Positions 16,953 to 25,292 of a stretch of 64,000 nucleotides of DNA are shown here, piece after piece. How positions within the stretch are numbered: the stretch's first letter is position 1; each line of letters opens with the position of its first letter. The notes beneath the pieces are model-generated. The model worked only from the letters and a program-made list of their open reading frames with translations, had not been told where the DNA came from and made no database searches. The position numbers and the translations under genes are program-made. Source of the stretch: Facklamia miroungae (GTDB lineage Bacteria > Bacillota > Bacilli > Lactobacillales > Aerococcaceae); the NCBI RefSeq assembly GCF_012396555.1, contig NZ_JAAXPS010000006.1:29758-93757 (forward strand). Direction: 5' to 3'.

Positions 16953-17248
16953 TAAATCTTTTCCCCCTTTAGATAAATCACATAGTATCTCTATGCATCT
17001 TTCATCATACCATAAAACCCTAGGAAACTCTTACATTTTATCGAGTGTTTTGAAATTTTTGTAATTTTATTAATTTAGCTATAGTATTCACAAGCTAATT
17101 TTTAAAAAGCAAGGATAAAATTGCGGATATTATCAACAAAATGTATTAGTTGTTCTTTTCACAACTGGAATCAAGTGGTTAAAAGTTGTTATTAATATTA
17201 TGATATCCACTTGGCCATTATATGCTTTTTTCACAAAAAATTTGCATG
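16953..17248 (-). promoter_or_regulatory. Leader and promoter region of the fhs operon
   Basis: It contains an extended -10 TGGTATGAT (17004-17012, minus strand) about 52 nt before fhs and a weak alternative TTGTGA-18-TAAAAT further up. A short repeat CATAG-TATCT-CTATG lies at 16981-16995. No glycine riboswitch aptamer core was recognised. The far part (17100-17248) holds only AT-rich sequence with a 7-bp CAAGTGG/CCACTTG inverted repeat. Confidence 0.5.
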
Positions 17249-18364
17249 TTAAATGGCAGATACCTTATACATTCTTGAATTATGATACCCCAGCAAAACT
17301 TTATGATATCCTGCAAGTTTTTCATCTACTCTACGGTTCCCTGTATATACTAGTAACGGTTGTCCCTTTAAGGTGTTCAGTTTTCCAGGTGTAGCAACTA
17401 TTATAATATCTTCTTTATCTAACTTAGATAGAACCTTATCAGACAGTTGATGATTGCCCCGTCCAAACAGATAGCCTTGCCCCCCCATTGGTGTTACGAC
17501 CAATTTGGCAGGCTGATCACCAATAATATCTAATATCTCTTGCTCATAGACGTCCTTTTTAACGATCTGTTTATTACGAATAATATCAACACCTAATAAT
17601 GTTGGATTTAAACCTAGTTCCAACATTACAGGGGCAACTGTTGATCCCGAACCAATAATATAGTAAACATCTTCTTCCATTCTATCAATAATATCTAATG
17701 CGGCAGATATTCGAGCCGCCTCATCGGATTGAGGAGTAGGTGATTTGAGGTTCTGGAGATGACTTTCATCATAAGGTACACTTAAATAGCCATATACTTT
17801 AGTAATTATTTCGTCACGCCGAAAAGCATTCTCTTCAATATCGATGACCTCCTCATCTTTCAAAGGAAGATCTTTATCTTTTAAATATCTAAGCGCTAGT
17901 ATGCCAGCGTGTTCAGGAGTAACCGCATAGACTGGTGAATGTATTTTGACCCCGGCTGGAATCCCAACTGTCGGGATTGACAATTGAGTTACTGAAGCAA
18001 TATCACGTGCTGTTCCGTCACCTCCTGCAAATAGGATTAAATCCACCTCTAAATCGTGTAATTTTTCCACTAACTCGATGGTATCTGACGCGTTGCTCTC
18101 GTGTTTGATTTGATGAATAACTTCATAGTTCAATTCTGTCTTTTTAACTAAATTTTCTCCCATATCATCAGAAGCAACATACACTTTTAATTCATCTTTA
18201 AGAGGATTCAATTCTTTCAAAGCTTTCACCGCCTTAGTCGGAGCTTCTGGTTTAGCTCCCCGTTTGATAGCTTCAGATAATACTTCTTCTCCATCCGTTC
18301 CTTTAAGTCCAACTCTGCCACCCATGCCTGCAATTGGATTAACGACAATTCCTAATTTTTTCAT
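17249..18364 (-). CDS. ATP-NAD kinase-fold protein (AcoX-like)
   Basis: This 371-residue protein begins MKKLGIVVNPIAGMGGRVG and has the diacylglycerol/NAD-kinase nucleotide motif FAGGDGTARDIA at about 100-111. It belongs to the ATP-NAD kinase family that includes AcoX of acetoin operons. No acetoin genes are nearby, so the substrate is unknown. The start at 18364 is supported by AAAGGAA upstream; an ATG at 18382 lies too early. Its promoter is divergent from that of the chromate-transporter pair. It is distinct from the housekeeping NAD kinase (too long). Confidence 0.8.
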   Translation of the reverse strand: MKKLGIVVNPIAGMGGRVGLKGTDGEEVLSEAIKRGAKPEAPTKAVKALKELNPLKDELKVYVASDDMGENLVKKTELNYEVIHQIKHESNASDTIELVEKLHDLEVDLILFAGGDGTARDIASVTQLSIPTVGIPAGVKIHSPVYAVTPEHAGILALRYLKDKDLPLKDEEVIDIEENAFRRDEIITKVYGYLSVPYDESHLQNLKSPTPQSDEAARISAALDIIDRMEEDVYYIIGSGSTVAPVMLELGLNPTLLGVDIIRNKQIVKKDVYEQEILDIIGDQPAKLVVTPMGGQGYLFGRGNHQLSDKVLSKLDKEDIIIVATPGKLNTLKGQPLLVYTGNRRVDEKLAGYHKVLLGYHNSRMYKVSAI

Positions 18365-18395
18365 TTCGACGTTCCTTTCCATCTATTTCTTTTCT

Positions 18396-18424
18396 ATTAT
18401 AGGTTTATTTTATTGTTTTGTCAT
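18396..18424 (-). promoter_or_regulatory. Promoter of the AcoX-like gene
   Basis: ATGACA, 17-bp spacer, TATAAT on the minus strand. It is back-to-back with the chromate transporter promoter. Confidence 0.62.
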
Positions 18425-18437
18425 ACTTCAACTTCGG

Positions 18438-18466
18438 TTTACATTTTATCGATTTCTCTCTATAAT
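18438..18466 (+). promoter_or_regulatory. Promoter of the chromate transporter pair
   Basis: TTTACA, 17-bp spacer, TATAAT, 40 nt before the TTG start. Confidence 0.75.
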
Positions 18467-18506
18467 TTTAATTATCTATTAACTAGCAATTACTAGGAGT
18501 GATTCT

Positions 18507-19058
18507 TTGCAAAGAAACTTAAAGTTTTATCTTAAATTATTTAGAGTGACTTTTCTTTTAAGTGCCTTCACCTTCGGTGGCGGTTATGTAATCGTTAGTC
18601 TGATGAAAAAACAATTTGTCGATGATTATCAGTGGTTTGAAGAAAACGAAATGCTTGATATGATTGCCATCGCTCAATCTTCACCTGGCGCAATTGCGAT
18701 AAATGCTGCAGTAATTGTAGGGTATCAACTTGCAGGATGGCTTGGGGTTATCACCACTGTTTTTGCCACCGTCCTGCCGCCATTTGCTATCATTTCCATT
18801 ATTGCCCACTTCTATCAAACTTTTATTGAAAATCAATGGATTGCCTGGATGCTTGAAGGAATGCAAGCAGGTGTAGCTGCCGTCATTGTTTCAGTTGTTT
18901 ATAACATGGTTAAAGACCTTGTAAAGAAAAAAGAAAAATATTTAATTCTAATTTTTTTGCTTGCTCTTCTTCTCGTTAGTTATTTCAATTTTCCTGTTTC
19001 ATGGTTAATAGTCTTTTCTTTATGTTGTGGCGTTATTTATTCCTTTTTAAAGAGGTGA
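18507..19058 (+). CDS. Chromate transporter family protein, half 1 (short CHR)
   Basis: This 183-residue membrane protein with about five or six hydrophobic segments has the CHR signature FTFGGGYVIVSLMKKQFV near the N-terminus and QSSPGAIAINAA near 55-66. It is a single CHR domain; two such proteins made side by side act as a pair in Bacillus (ChrA short-chain pairs). The start is TTG (18507), 7 nt after AGGAG; no better start exists. The second half follows 4 nt later. Transport of chromate or another oxyanion is inferred only from the family. Confidence 0.88.
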   Translation: MQRNLKFYLKLFRVTFLLSAFTFGGGYVIVSLMKKQFVDDYQWFEENEMLDMIAIAQSSPGAIAINAAVIVGYQLAGWLGVITTVFATVLPPFAIISIIAHFYQTFIENQWIAWMLEGMQAGVAAVIVSVVYNMVKDLVKKKEKYLILIFLLALLLVSYFNFPVSWLIVFSLCCGVIYSFLKR

Positions 19059-19062
19059 TTCA

Positions 19063-19617
19063 ATGATCTATTGGCAATTATTCTTAACTTTTCTAAATAT
19101 TGGCCTTCTCTCCTTTGGAGGGGGTTATGCCGCTCTGCCTATAATTGAGGATTTAGTCGTTCATCAAGAGCACTGGTTGACATTAGAAGAATTCAGTCAT
19201 CTGATTACTATTTCACAAATGACACCTGGACCTATAGCTATTAACGCTTCAACCTTCATTGGCACTCAAATTGGTGGCGTAGGTGGAGCGGTTGCCGCTA
19301 CAATTGGTTGTACATTACCATCCATTATAATAGTGACATTTCTAGCCTATCTCTATCATCGCTATCAAAAACTGAGTCTTATGCAAGACACTTTGTTTAT
19401 CTTGAGACCGGTGGTAGTTGCTCTAATAGCTAGTTCAGGCTTATCCATTTTCATCAATGCTATTTGGGGCAATGAAAGAATTATATGGATGGATCCTAAT
19501 TGGTTAATGCTTATTATTTTTTCGGTGGCTATGTTTTTTTTAAATAAATTTAAAGCAAATCCCATTTTAATTATGCTGTCTGCCGGTCTTGTTAATATAA
19601 TCTATCATGCCTTGTAA
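19063..19617 (+). CDS. Chromate transporter family protein, half 2 (short CHR)
   Basis: This is the partner of the preceding gene: 184 residues, five or six hydrophobic segments, with the same signatures in homologous positions (LSFGGGYAALPIIEDLV and QMTPGPIAINASTF). The ribosome-binding site GAGGTGA overlaps the stop of the first gene, so the two are translationally coupled. The two halves are clearly diverged copies, consistent with opposite membrane orientation in a heterodimer. A terminator follows. Confidence 0.88.
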   Translation: MIYWQLFLTFLNIGLLSFGGGYAALPIIEDLVVHQEHWLTLEEFSHLITISQMTPGPIAINASTFIGTQIGGVGGAVAATIGCTLPSIIIVTFLAYLYHRYQKLSLMQDTLFILRPVVVALIASSGLSIFINAIWGNERIIWMDPNWLMLIIFSVAMFFLNKFKANPILIMLSAGLVNIIYHAL

Positions 19618-19625
19618 ATACTTAA

Positions 19626-19700
19626 AAATGCTCATCATCATTGGTTTTCCTCAATGATGATGAGCATTTGTTTTCCTCAATGATGATGAGCATTTGTTTT
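19626..19700. terminator. Bidirectional terminator with tandemly duplicated 3' arm
   Basis: The left arm AAATGCTCATCATCATT (19626-19642) can pair with either of two identical right arms (19653-19669 and 19679-19695). A 26-bp unit (19645-19670 and 19671-19696) is repeated exactly. Each right arm is followed by a T-tract (TTTT after the first, TTTTTATTTTTTT after the second). On the minus strand it also serves the carboxypeptidase gene. Confidence 0.85.
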
Positions 19701-20581
19701 TATTTTTTTGGCGGAATCGTTTCAAACAAATCATTAATAACTTTGCTTTGCTCTTCTAACCATTCCCTTGCTTTAAGTACAGCTTGTTTATCGGCGATCT
19801 GACTCATCTTTTCCATTTCCAATTGTTTATCCCGCTCATAGATAAGGGCTAAATATTCTTCAAGTGCAAGGCCGTGTTTCATCATAAATTGGGCATGTTC
19901 TTTTCCTACATAGCGGAAATGCCAAGGCTCAAAATTAAAAGTTGTGACTTCTGTTTTTTCTCGAGGGTATCTTAAAATAAACCCATAATTTGCTGCGTAG
20001 TTCGCTAGCCATTGAGCAGACCCTACCTCACTGTAATGCTCTGTTAACCCTCCTCCTATAGTCGTCCAATCCTGGCCTAGGATATCTATCGCTAAACCTG
20101 TCATATGCTCGGTAGCATTCGCAGGAGCTGTATAAAGATTAGTTAAGTGGCTAGCTTCTGCTTCGCTATAGCCACTTGCTAACAAGGATTGTTTTCTTGT
20201 GCTTTCTAAATCTGCCTGTTGATTACTGGTGCGATAACCAGAAATTATCGTGAAATGATACCCTGACTCTTCACCAGCTTGTAATAATTGATTAAGCTCC
20301 TTTTCAATACTTGCAGCATAAGGTATTCCTTCATTTGATGTGATTAAATCAACTGGCTTTTGAATATTTGCCGGATTAAGTGGATTCACTAGCGCCAAAA
20401 AGGGATCATTGCTATCAGCATTTTTAGGTAGTAATTCCAATAATTGCTCACTGTCTAGATGGGTTTGAGAAGCTTCCACTTCATTAATATTTGGCAGTAC
20501 ATATTCAGTCATAGCGTGTACTTTATGTATTGAGAAAATGACTACAAGTAGGAGGGCTAAGAGAATTTTTTTAAGTTTCAT
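19700..20581 (-). CDS. VanY/LdcB-type D,D- or L,D-carboxypeptidase (M15B), exported
   Basis: This is a 293-residue extracytoplasmic zinc peptidase that trims peptidoglycan stem peptides. An N-terminal signal or anchor (about 5-23, ending VHA) is followed by the M15B core: ISGYRTSNQQ (about 113-122), the ligands His and Asp in EHMTGLAIDI, and EPWHFRYVG with the catalytic Glu and third ligand. The C-terminal 40 residues are charged and helical. LdcB (L,D, tetrapeptide to tripeptide) and VanY (D,D) cannot be separated by eye. Its own promoter is at 20615-20643. Confidence 0.88.
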   Translation of the reverse strand: MKLKKILLALLLVVIFSIHKVHAMTEYVLPNINEVEASQTHLDSEQLLELLPKNADSNDPFLALVNPLNPANIQKPVDLITSNEGIPYAASIEKELNQLLQAGEESGYHFTIISGYRTSNQQADLESTRKQSLLASGYSEAEASHLTNLYTAPANATEHMTGLAIDILGQDWTTIGGGLTEHYSEVGSAQWLANYAANYGFILRYPREKTEVTTFNFEPWHFRYVGKEHAQFMMKHGLALEEYLALIYERDKQLEMEKMSQIADKQAVLKAREWLEEQSKVINDLFETIPPKK

Positions 20582-20614
20582 TTTGCGGCACCTCTTGGTT
20601 TGAATTAAAATACA

Positions 20615-20643
20615 ATTAAATCTAAATAAGCTTTTTTGATCAA
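20615..20643 (-). promoter_or_regulatory. Promoter of the M15 carboxypeptidase gene
   Basis: TTGATC, 17-bp spacer, TTTAAT on the minus strand, downstream of the polysaccharide operon terminator. Confidence 0.45.
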
Positions 20644-20660
20644 AAATAAATTAATATTGA

Positions 20661-20704
20661 AAAACCTCAAGAATAACTATCATAATTTGACAGAAATTCT
20701 TGAG
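20661..20704 (-). terminator. Terminator of the polysaccharide operon
   Basis: CTCAAGAAT / ATTCTTGAG arms (9 bp) with a 21-nt loop, then GGTTTTTC as transcribed. The long loop makes it weaker than the others here. Confidence 0.65.
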
Positions 20705-20731
20705 AAGCTTTTTATTTTCTATTAATTAAAA

Positions 20732-22054
20732 CTATAAGCGCCAGAAAGTATAACCTGCTTCTTTGAAATAAGTAGCATCGACAATACTCTTAACATCCAT
20801 TAAAACTCTTTCTTTAGTCGGTAAAGCAGGATTAAATAGACTTTCTATTTTGGCATTATTTAACTGTTTGAACTCCTCATGAGCTACTGCAAAAATTACC
20901 GCATCAGCGTCCTGAACTTGACCTAAATCAGTTAAATCCACATCATATTCTGCTTTTGCATCTCTTGGGTCAGCCCAAGGATCAACAACAAGAGGCTCAA
21001 TATTAAAAGCTCGTAAATAATTAATAATATCTGCTACTTTGGAGTTTCGGGTATCGGGGGTATGTTCTTTAAAAGTAAGTCCTAAAATGACAATCTGAGC
21101 ATCCGTTACCTTCTTACCTGCTTTTACCATTAATTTAATTAACTTATCCCCAATAAATTCTCCCATTTGATCATTTATTTGACGGCCAGAAAGAATGATT
21201 TGACTGTGATAACCCAAATTTTCTGCTTCATAAACAAAATAATAAGGATCAACACCGATACAATGCCCGCCTACTAAACCTGGCGAGAAACCTAAAGCAT
21301 TCCATTTAGTGTTCATAGCATCGATTACATCTTGAGAATCAATTTCCATTCGATCAAAAACTAACGCAAGCTCATTCATAAAGGCAATATTAATATCTCT
21401 CTGGCTATTCTCAACCACTTTTGCTGCTTCAGCTACCTTAATGCTTGGAGCACGATGTACGCCTGCTTCTATAACCAATTCGTATACTTGAGCCATGGTT
21501 TCTAAAGCTTCTGGGGTGGTAGCTGAAACAATTTTTCTGATTTTGGATAAAGTATGGACTTTATCGCCAGGATTAATTCTTTCAGGAGAGTAGCCTACCC
21601 AAAAATCAACACCATGAACTAAACCTGAACTTTCTTCTAGCTCCGCAATACAAAGTTCTTCAGTAACTCCAGGATAGACGGTCGATTCATAAGCTACAAG
21701 AGTTCCTTTGGACATATTTTTTCCAACGGTTCGAGTAGCAGAAATAACGGGATCTAAATTAGGTGTTTTATCTTGATTTATTGGTGTAGGAACAGCAACA
21801 ATGATAAAATTTGCTTCTTGCAACTTTTTTTGATCGTATGTAAAAGTCAATGTTGTATTTTTAACAGCTTCATCACCTACTTCAAGTGTAGGGTCGACGC
21901 CTTGAAGATATTGTTCAATCTTATTGACATTATTATCATACCCTATTGTTTCTACGTGCTTAGCAAACTCAATAGCAATTGGCATTCCAACATATCCTAA
22001 CCCTACAACCGCTAATTTTGTTTTGCCATCTAATAAATTTTGATAAATATTCAT
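20732..22054 (-). CDS. UDP-HexNAc-type 6-dehydrogenase (TviB/WbpO-like)
   Basis: This enzyme oxidises C6 of a UDP-sugar to the uronic acid with two NAD. The 440 residues contain the N-terminal NAD fold VVGLGYVGMPIA (about 16-27), the segment ESTVYPGVTEE and the catalytic cysteine C265 in GGHCIGVDPYY. YSPERINPGDKVH and the start of the helical linker (VAEAAKVVENSQRDINIA) resemble TviB and WbpO, which act on UDP-GlcNAc or UDP-GalNAc, rather than UDP-glucose dehydrogenase TuaD. With GalE in the same operon a UDP-GalNAcA product is plausible. It is the last gene of the operon and has AGGAG before its ATG. Specificity is inferred. Confidence 0.85.
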   Translation of the reverse strand: MNIYQNLLDGKTKLAVVGLGYVGMPIAIEFAKHVETIGYDNNVNKIEQYLQGVDPTLEVGDEAVKNTTLTFTYDQKKLQEANFIIVAVPTPINQDKTPNLDPVISATRTVGKNMSKGTLVAYESTVYPGVTEELCIAELEESSGLVHGVDFWVGYSPERINPGDKVHTLSKIRKIVSATTPEALETMAQVYELVIEAGVHRAPSIKVAEAAKVVENSQRDINIAFMNELALVFDRMEIDSQDVIDAMNTKWNALGFSPGLVGGHCIGVDPYYFVYEAENLGYHSQIILSGRQINDQMGEFIGDKLIKLMVKAGKKVTDAQIVILGLTFKEHTPDTRNSKVADIINYLRAFNIEPLVVDPWADPRDAKAEYDVDLTDLGQVQDADAVIFAVAHEEFKQLNNAKIESLFNPALPTKERVLMDVKSIVDATYFKEAGYTFWRL

Positions 22055-22112
22055 TTTTTATCTCCTAACATTCGTAAAATTTCACTTAGTCTTACAGTGT
22101 CTTGCAAAAAAA

Positions 22113-22877
22113 TTATAACCGTCTTTTTATCGCTTGAAAAACATAATGCAAATAATAATAAAGACATTCATGGAAGGGTAGTTTTTCTAATTGTCGATAG
22201 GTATGCCATGTTCGCTTCAATGCTGAAAACTTATTTGAAGAAATAGATCCCGAAACTTGCCGATAATGATTCAAAACTTTATTTAAAGCATAAGCACGAA
22301 CCTTTCGCTCACGCATCAACATCAACCAGGTGGCAGTATCCTGCCCTTTACGAACTAAAGGCATTCTAAAATCACCCGTCTTTTCACGATCGATCATAAC
22401 CGTTGAGCAAGCGATTGCCGTATTCTTCAAGAGCCCTCTATAATCTAAACTTTGCGGCAACTCAACAGACCCTTTAACGGTCTCTCCCTTTTCATCAATC
22501 AATGAAAAATTTGTGTAGGTAAAGGCGTGGCCTTCTTTTTGCATAAAAGCTAGCTGAACTTCTAGTTTGTTAGCCTCCCATACATCATCACTGTCAATGA
22601 AGGCCAGGTATTTACCTCTCGCCATGTCGATTGCTTTATTTCTCGCGATTGCGGCACCTGAATTTTCTGGTAACTGAACCCACTGAATTCTATGATCCTC
22701 CTTAGCAAATTGCTCAATAATTTGCGCACTAGAATCAGAAGAAAGATCATCAACTAATAGCCACTCCCAATTAGAATACGTTTGTGAAAACACACTCATC
22801 ATTGTCTCTTTTAGAAATCTTTCAGCATTATAAACAGGGGTTATTATTGAGACCATATCTTCTCTTTCTATTTTCAT
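22113..22877 (-). CDS. Glycosyltransferase family 2, TuaG-like
   Basis: This 254-residue GT-A enzyme opens with MVSIITPVYNAERFL and contains VDDLSSDSSAQIIE and the DXD-type FIDSDDVW (about 94-101). The layout (NSGAAIARNKAIDMARG, then ALNKVLNHYRQVSGSISSNK) is that of TuaG and similar transferases, which add a sugar to a lipid-linked repeat on the cytoplasmic face. No transmembrane helix is evident. It lies between the Wzz-like gene (14 nt) and the dehydrogenase gene (58 nt). The start at 22877 follows AAGGAGA by 10 nt. Confidence 0.85.
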   Translation of the reverse strand: MKIEREDMVSIITPVYNAERFLKETMMSVFSQTYSNWEWLLVDDLSSDSSAQIIEQFAKEDHRIQWVQLPENSGAAIARNKAIDMARGKYLAFIDSDDVWEANKLEVQLAFMQKEGHAFTYTNFSLIDEKGETVKGSVELPQSLDYRGLLKNTAIACSTVMIDREKTGDFRMPLVRKGQDTATWLMLMRERKVRAYALNKVLNHYRQVSGSISSNKFSALKRTWHTYRQLEKLPFHECLYYYLHYVFQAIKRRL

Positions 22878-22891
22878 CTCAACACTTCTCC

Positions 22892-23959
22892 TTAAATCAA
22901 TTGAATAATTTTAATTCTTGCTTGATAAAGTTCTGCTAACTGCCGCTGTTCATTATACCAATCTTTATCGGTAAGATTGGCATCTAAAATGATTACAATC
23001 TCATTTGGCAAATGATCAGAGTCAAGATTAGCCAAACTAGCGGTTTGCAATCCATATTTACTTCCATCGGCTGAAATCAATTCTTGAACATGAGGTTCTT
23101 GATGTTTTTGCTGTCTGAGAATTACACGATCATTTTTACTGGGTGTTTGAATCAACTTATCAAGCGTTACTTTACTGTCTTGTCGATCAAAAATAAAATG
23201 AAGATCGTTAATTGACCATGTATAGTCAAATGCATAACCAATTTTATGTTTACGATAATGAAGGATCATACTCCACACAATTGAGAGCATAGCTCCTATG
23301 AAGAGACCGAGTATTCCATAAATAATACTTCCTTTAGCTTCTTTTGTTTGAAAAGGAGTTAAGGTCTCTTTACTTGGAACATCTTCAACTAAGTCAATCG
23401 GTATCATTTCTCCGATCTCAGGTGAGCGAATAATTGTGACTGTATTCTTGTCAAGAAAAGGCAACTTATTGTTTTTTAGTAAATTAGCATAGGCTTGGGC
23501 GATTTTTAAATTTTCTTCAGCGTTTTGACCAACCAAAAATCTTAAGGTGATCACGTTTGAAGCAGCATCTCTAATTCCTGCTAATCCACCCCGGAAAGTG
23601 TTTGTTTTATACATCTCGAGATCATGTTCTGCTTGAAGCCATTTTCCAAACTTCACTCCAGTCTGTTTTTCAATTTGTTCAACGATAGCTGGTGTAGCAA
23701 AATAATCATCAAATACAGCTGCTGTTGAAAACAAACTCCCATCTTCCATCGTTACAATCACTTGAAAAGAAGCAGGTTCTTGCTGATATGCATGGGCTAA
23801 ATAATTATACGACTCTATGGTATCACTATTAATTATGCGATTTACAACATATCTTCCCCCTACTACTAAAAGAGAAATAATTACAGATCCAAAGATAATT
23901 CTTCTTAAATTATTAATAATAAAGCGGTAAAACTCATTAAATATAGTAGCTAAACTCAT
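22892..23959 (-). CDS. Wzz/TuaF-like chain-length protein with extra cytoplasmic domain
   Basis: These 355 residues have membrane segments at about 21-36 and 211-234 flanking a predicted extracellular domain, the Wzz/polysaccharide co-polymerase layout (PCP). The loop contains a region ending in EENLKIAQAYANLLKN, typical of Wzz helices. After the second segment there are about 120 cytoplasmic residues. Their end (IVIILDANLTDKDWYNEQRQ) recalls the last strand-helix unit of BY-kinases such as CpsD, but no Walker A or tyrosine cluster is present. The ATG overlaps the polymerase stop by 4 nt (ATGA). It probably controls polymer length with the Wzy-like protein. Confidence 0.7.
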   Translation of the reverse strand: MSLATIFNEFYRFIINNLRRIIFGSVIISLLVVGGRYVVNRIINSDTIESYNYLAHAYQQEPASFQVIVTMEDGSLFSTAAVFDDYFATPAIVEQIEKQTGVKFGKWLQAEHDLEMYKTNTFRGGLAGIRDAASNVITLRFLVGQNAEENLKIAQAYANLLKNNKLPFLDKNTVTIIRSPEIGEMIPIDLVEDVPSKETLTPFQTKEAKGSIIYGILGLFIGAMLSIVWSMILHYRKHKIGYAFDYTWSINDLHFIFDRQDSKVTLDKLIQTPSKNDRVILRQQKHQEPHVQELISADGSKYGLQTASLANLDSDHLPNEIVIILDANLTDKDWYNEQRQLAELYQARIKIIQLI

Positions 23960-25257
23960 ATCGTTAATCTCCTTTTGATCTCATCATCTTGCCTCAGTGC
24001 ATCTTTATCTACAATTTTAACCCAGCTTATCATTAAAGCAAAGAAGACCCAGTGCCATTCTATCAACATATTGTTTGCGCTAGTAATACTTGCTAGTATG
24101 AAAATAATTAGAAAACTATAGAAAGCAAAGGAAATATCGCTTTGTATTCGGGAAACTTTTTGACCTAGCCTAGCTAAAAATTTTAACCGTCTCAGCATCC
24201 CTAAATATGCCCAAAGATATAACAGGAAAGATAGGATACCATTTGAAACTAGAATTTCGAGCCACCAATTATGCATATTCGTTATTTCATTCGTCGGCCA
24301 AAAAGGTCTCACCTTTGCCCAGTATTCAATATTACCTGACCCTACCCCTAAACCGAATGTTTGTGTCAAATATATAAGTCCATTTCGCCAGATGTTCATT
24401 CGTTTTGTATCACCAGATAGTCCTGCTTTCGGTCCACCAAAATAGATTACTTCAAAAACCTTTTCACGTACAGGTGGAATAATGAAAGCCATAATAACTA
24501 CAAATATCATTAGATATAGCCTTTTTCCTTCAAATAGATCGAACTTATAGTAACGAAGAAAATGCATCAATATAAAGATAAACAAACAAATCAAAGACAT
24601 CCGTGAACCGCTTTGATAAATCAAGAATGAGGATAATATGAACATAAATAAAATAGTCCATCTATGCCAATGACGACGACTCGAATAATACAACACCGAG
24701 CATAGAACCAGGTAAGCTAAAAGAAGGGTAGCATAATCATTTTGATTAGCAAAAAAAGTGATTGGAATTCTAGTCCACGGCTGAGCTGAAAAAGTTCCAT
24801 ACTTATCTAATTTACTTAAGTCAGCAAACAAATACACATTACTGATAATTTCGAAGAGCCCCCAAAATACTAAGCAAGTCATCATAAACCACATAGCCTG
24901 AGCTAATCGCATCCATTGCCGTTTAGAATCCACCCAAAAATAAAGCGCAGTTATTGTAGACATACCGACTGTCATTAAGAAGAAAACTTGGATCCAATCT
25001 TTAAAACTTTCTGCCCAGAGACCTGTCGTTAAAGCAATCAGCCACCAGGTTAAAAAGCATATAAGCATGCGTGTTGCTACTGAAGGCACTACAAGAAGAA
25101 GATTCCGATCCTTATGCGAGACTTGCCAAGCAAGAATAAGAATGGAGGATAGGGCAAGTATGCGATAAAGAGTGATTTGTGCAATAGGTGTTTCAATGGC
25201 TAAAATCTGCGAACCTAAAAAAACACTCATAACTAAGAATAAACAATATAAAAACAT
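23956..25257 (-). CDS. O-antigen polymerase/ligase-like membrane protein (Wzy, TuaE-like)
   Basis: The 433 residues contain about ten to twelve hydrophobic segments. A large extracellular loop between about 270 and 330 holds the segment GSGNIEYWAKVRPFW and MHNWWLEILVSNGILSF, the HN...E...G pattern of the Wzy_C family. The protein would polymerise lipid-linked repeats outside the membrane. It lies between the flippase (35 nt) and the Wzz-like gene (4-nt overlap), as expected for a Wzx/Wzy pathway. No other polymerase is in the cluster. Confidence 0.85.
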   Translation of the reverse strand: MFLYCLFLVMSVFLGSQILAIETPIAQITLYRILALSSILILAWQVSHKDRNLLLVVPSVATRMLICFLTWWLIALTTGLWAESFKDWIQVFFLMTVGMSTITALYFWVDSKRQWMRLAQAMWFMMTCLVFWGLFEIISNVYLFADLSKLDKYGTFSAQPWTRIPITFFANQNDYATLLLAYLVLCSVLYYSSRRHWHRWTILFMFILSSFLIYQSGSRMSLICLFIFILMHFLRYYKFDLFEGKRLYLMIFVVIMAFIIPPVREKVFEVIYFGGPKAGLSGDTKRMNIWRNGLIYLTQTFGLGVGSGNIEYWAKVRPFWPTNEITNMHNWWLEILVSNGILSFLLYLWAYLGMLRRLKFLARLGQKVSRIQSDISFAFYSFLIIFILASITSANNMLIEWHWVFFALMISWVKIVDKDALRQDDEIKRRLTI

Positions 25258-25292
25258 GGGTCACTCCTTTCTTGCTGATTTATTAATCTTAA

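Noticed and set aside
16953..17248. Glycine riboswitch upstream of the C1 operon
   Set aside because: No recognisable conserved aptamer core; only AT-rich sequence and a -10 element.
17200..17394. Plus-strand open frame antisense to the end of the AcoX-like gene
   Set aside because: Overlaps a real gene in antisense, no ribosome-binding site, no conserved pattern.
22040..22246. Plus-strand open frame near the end of the GT2 gene
   Set aside because: Antisense to a conserved glycosyltransferase; no supporting features.
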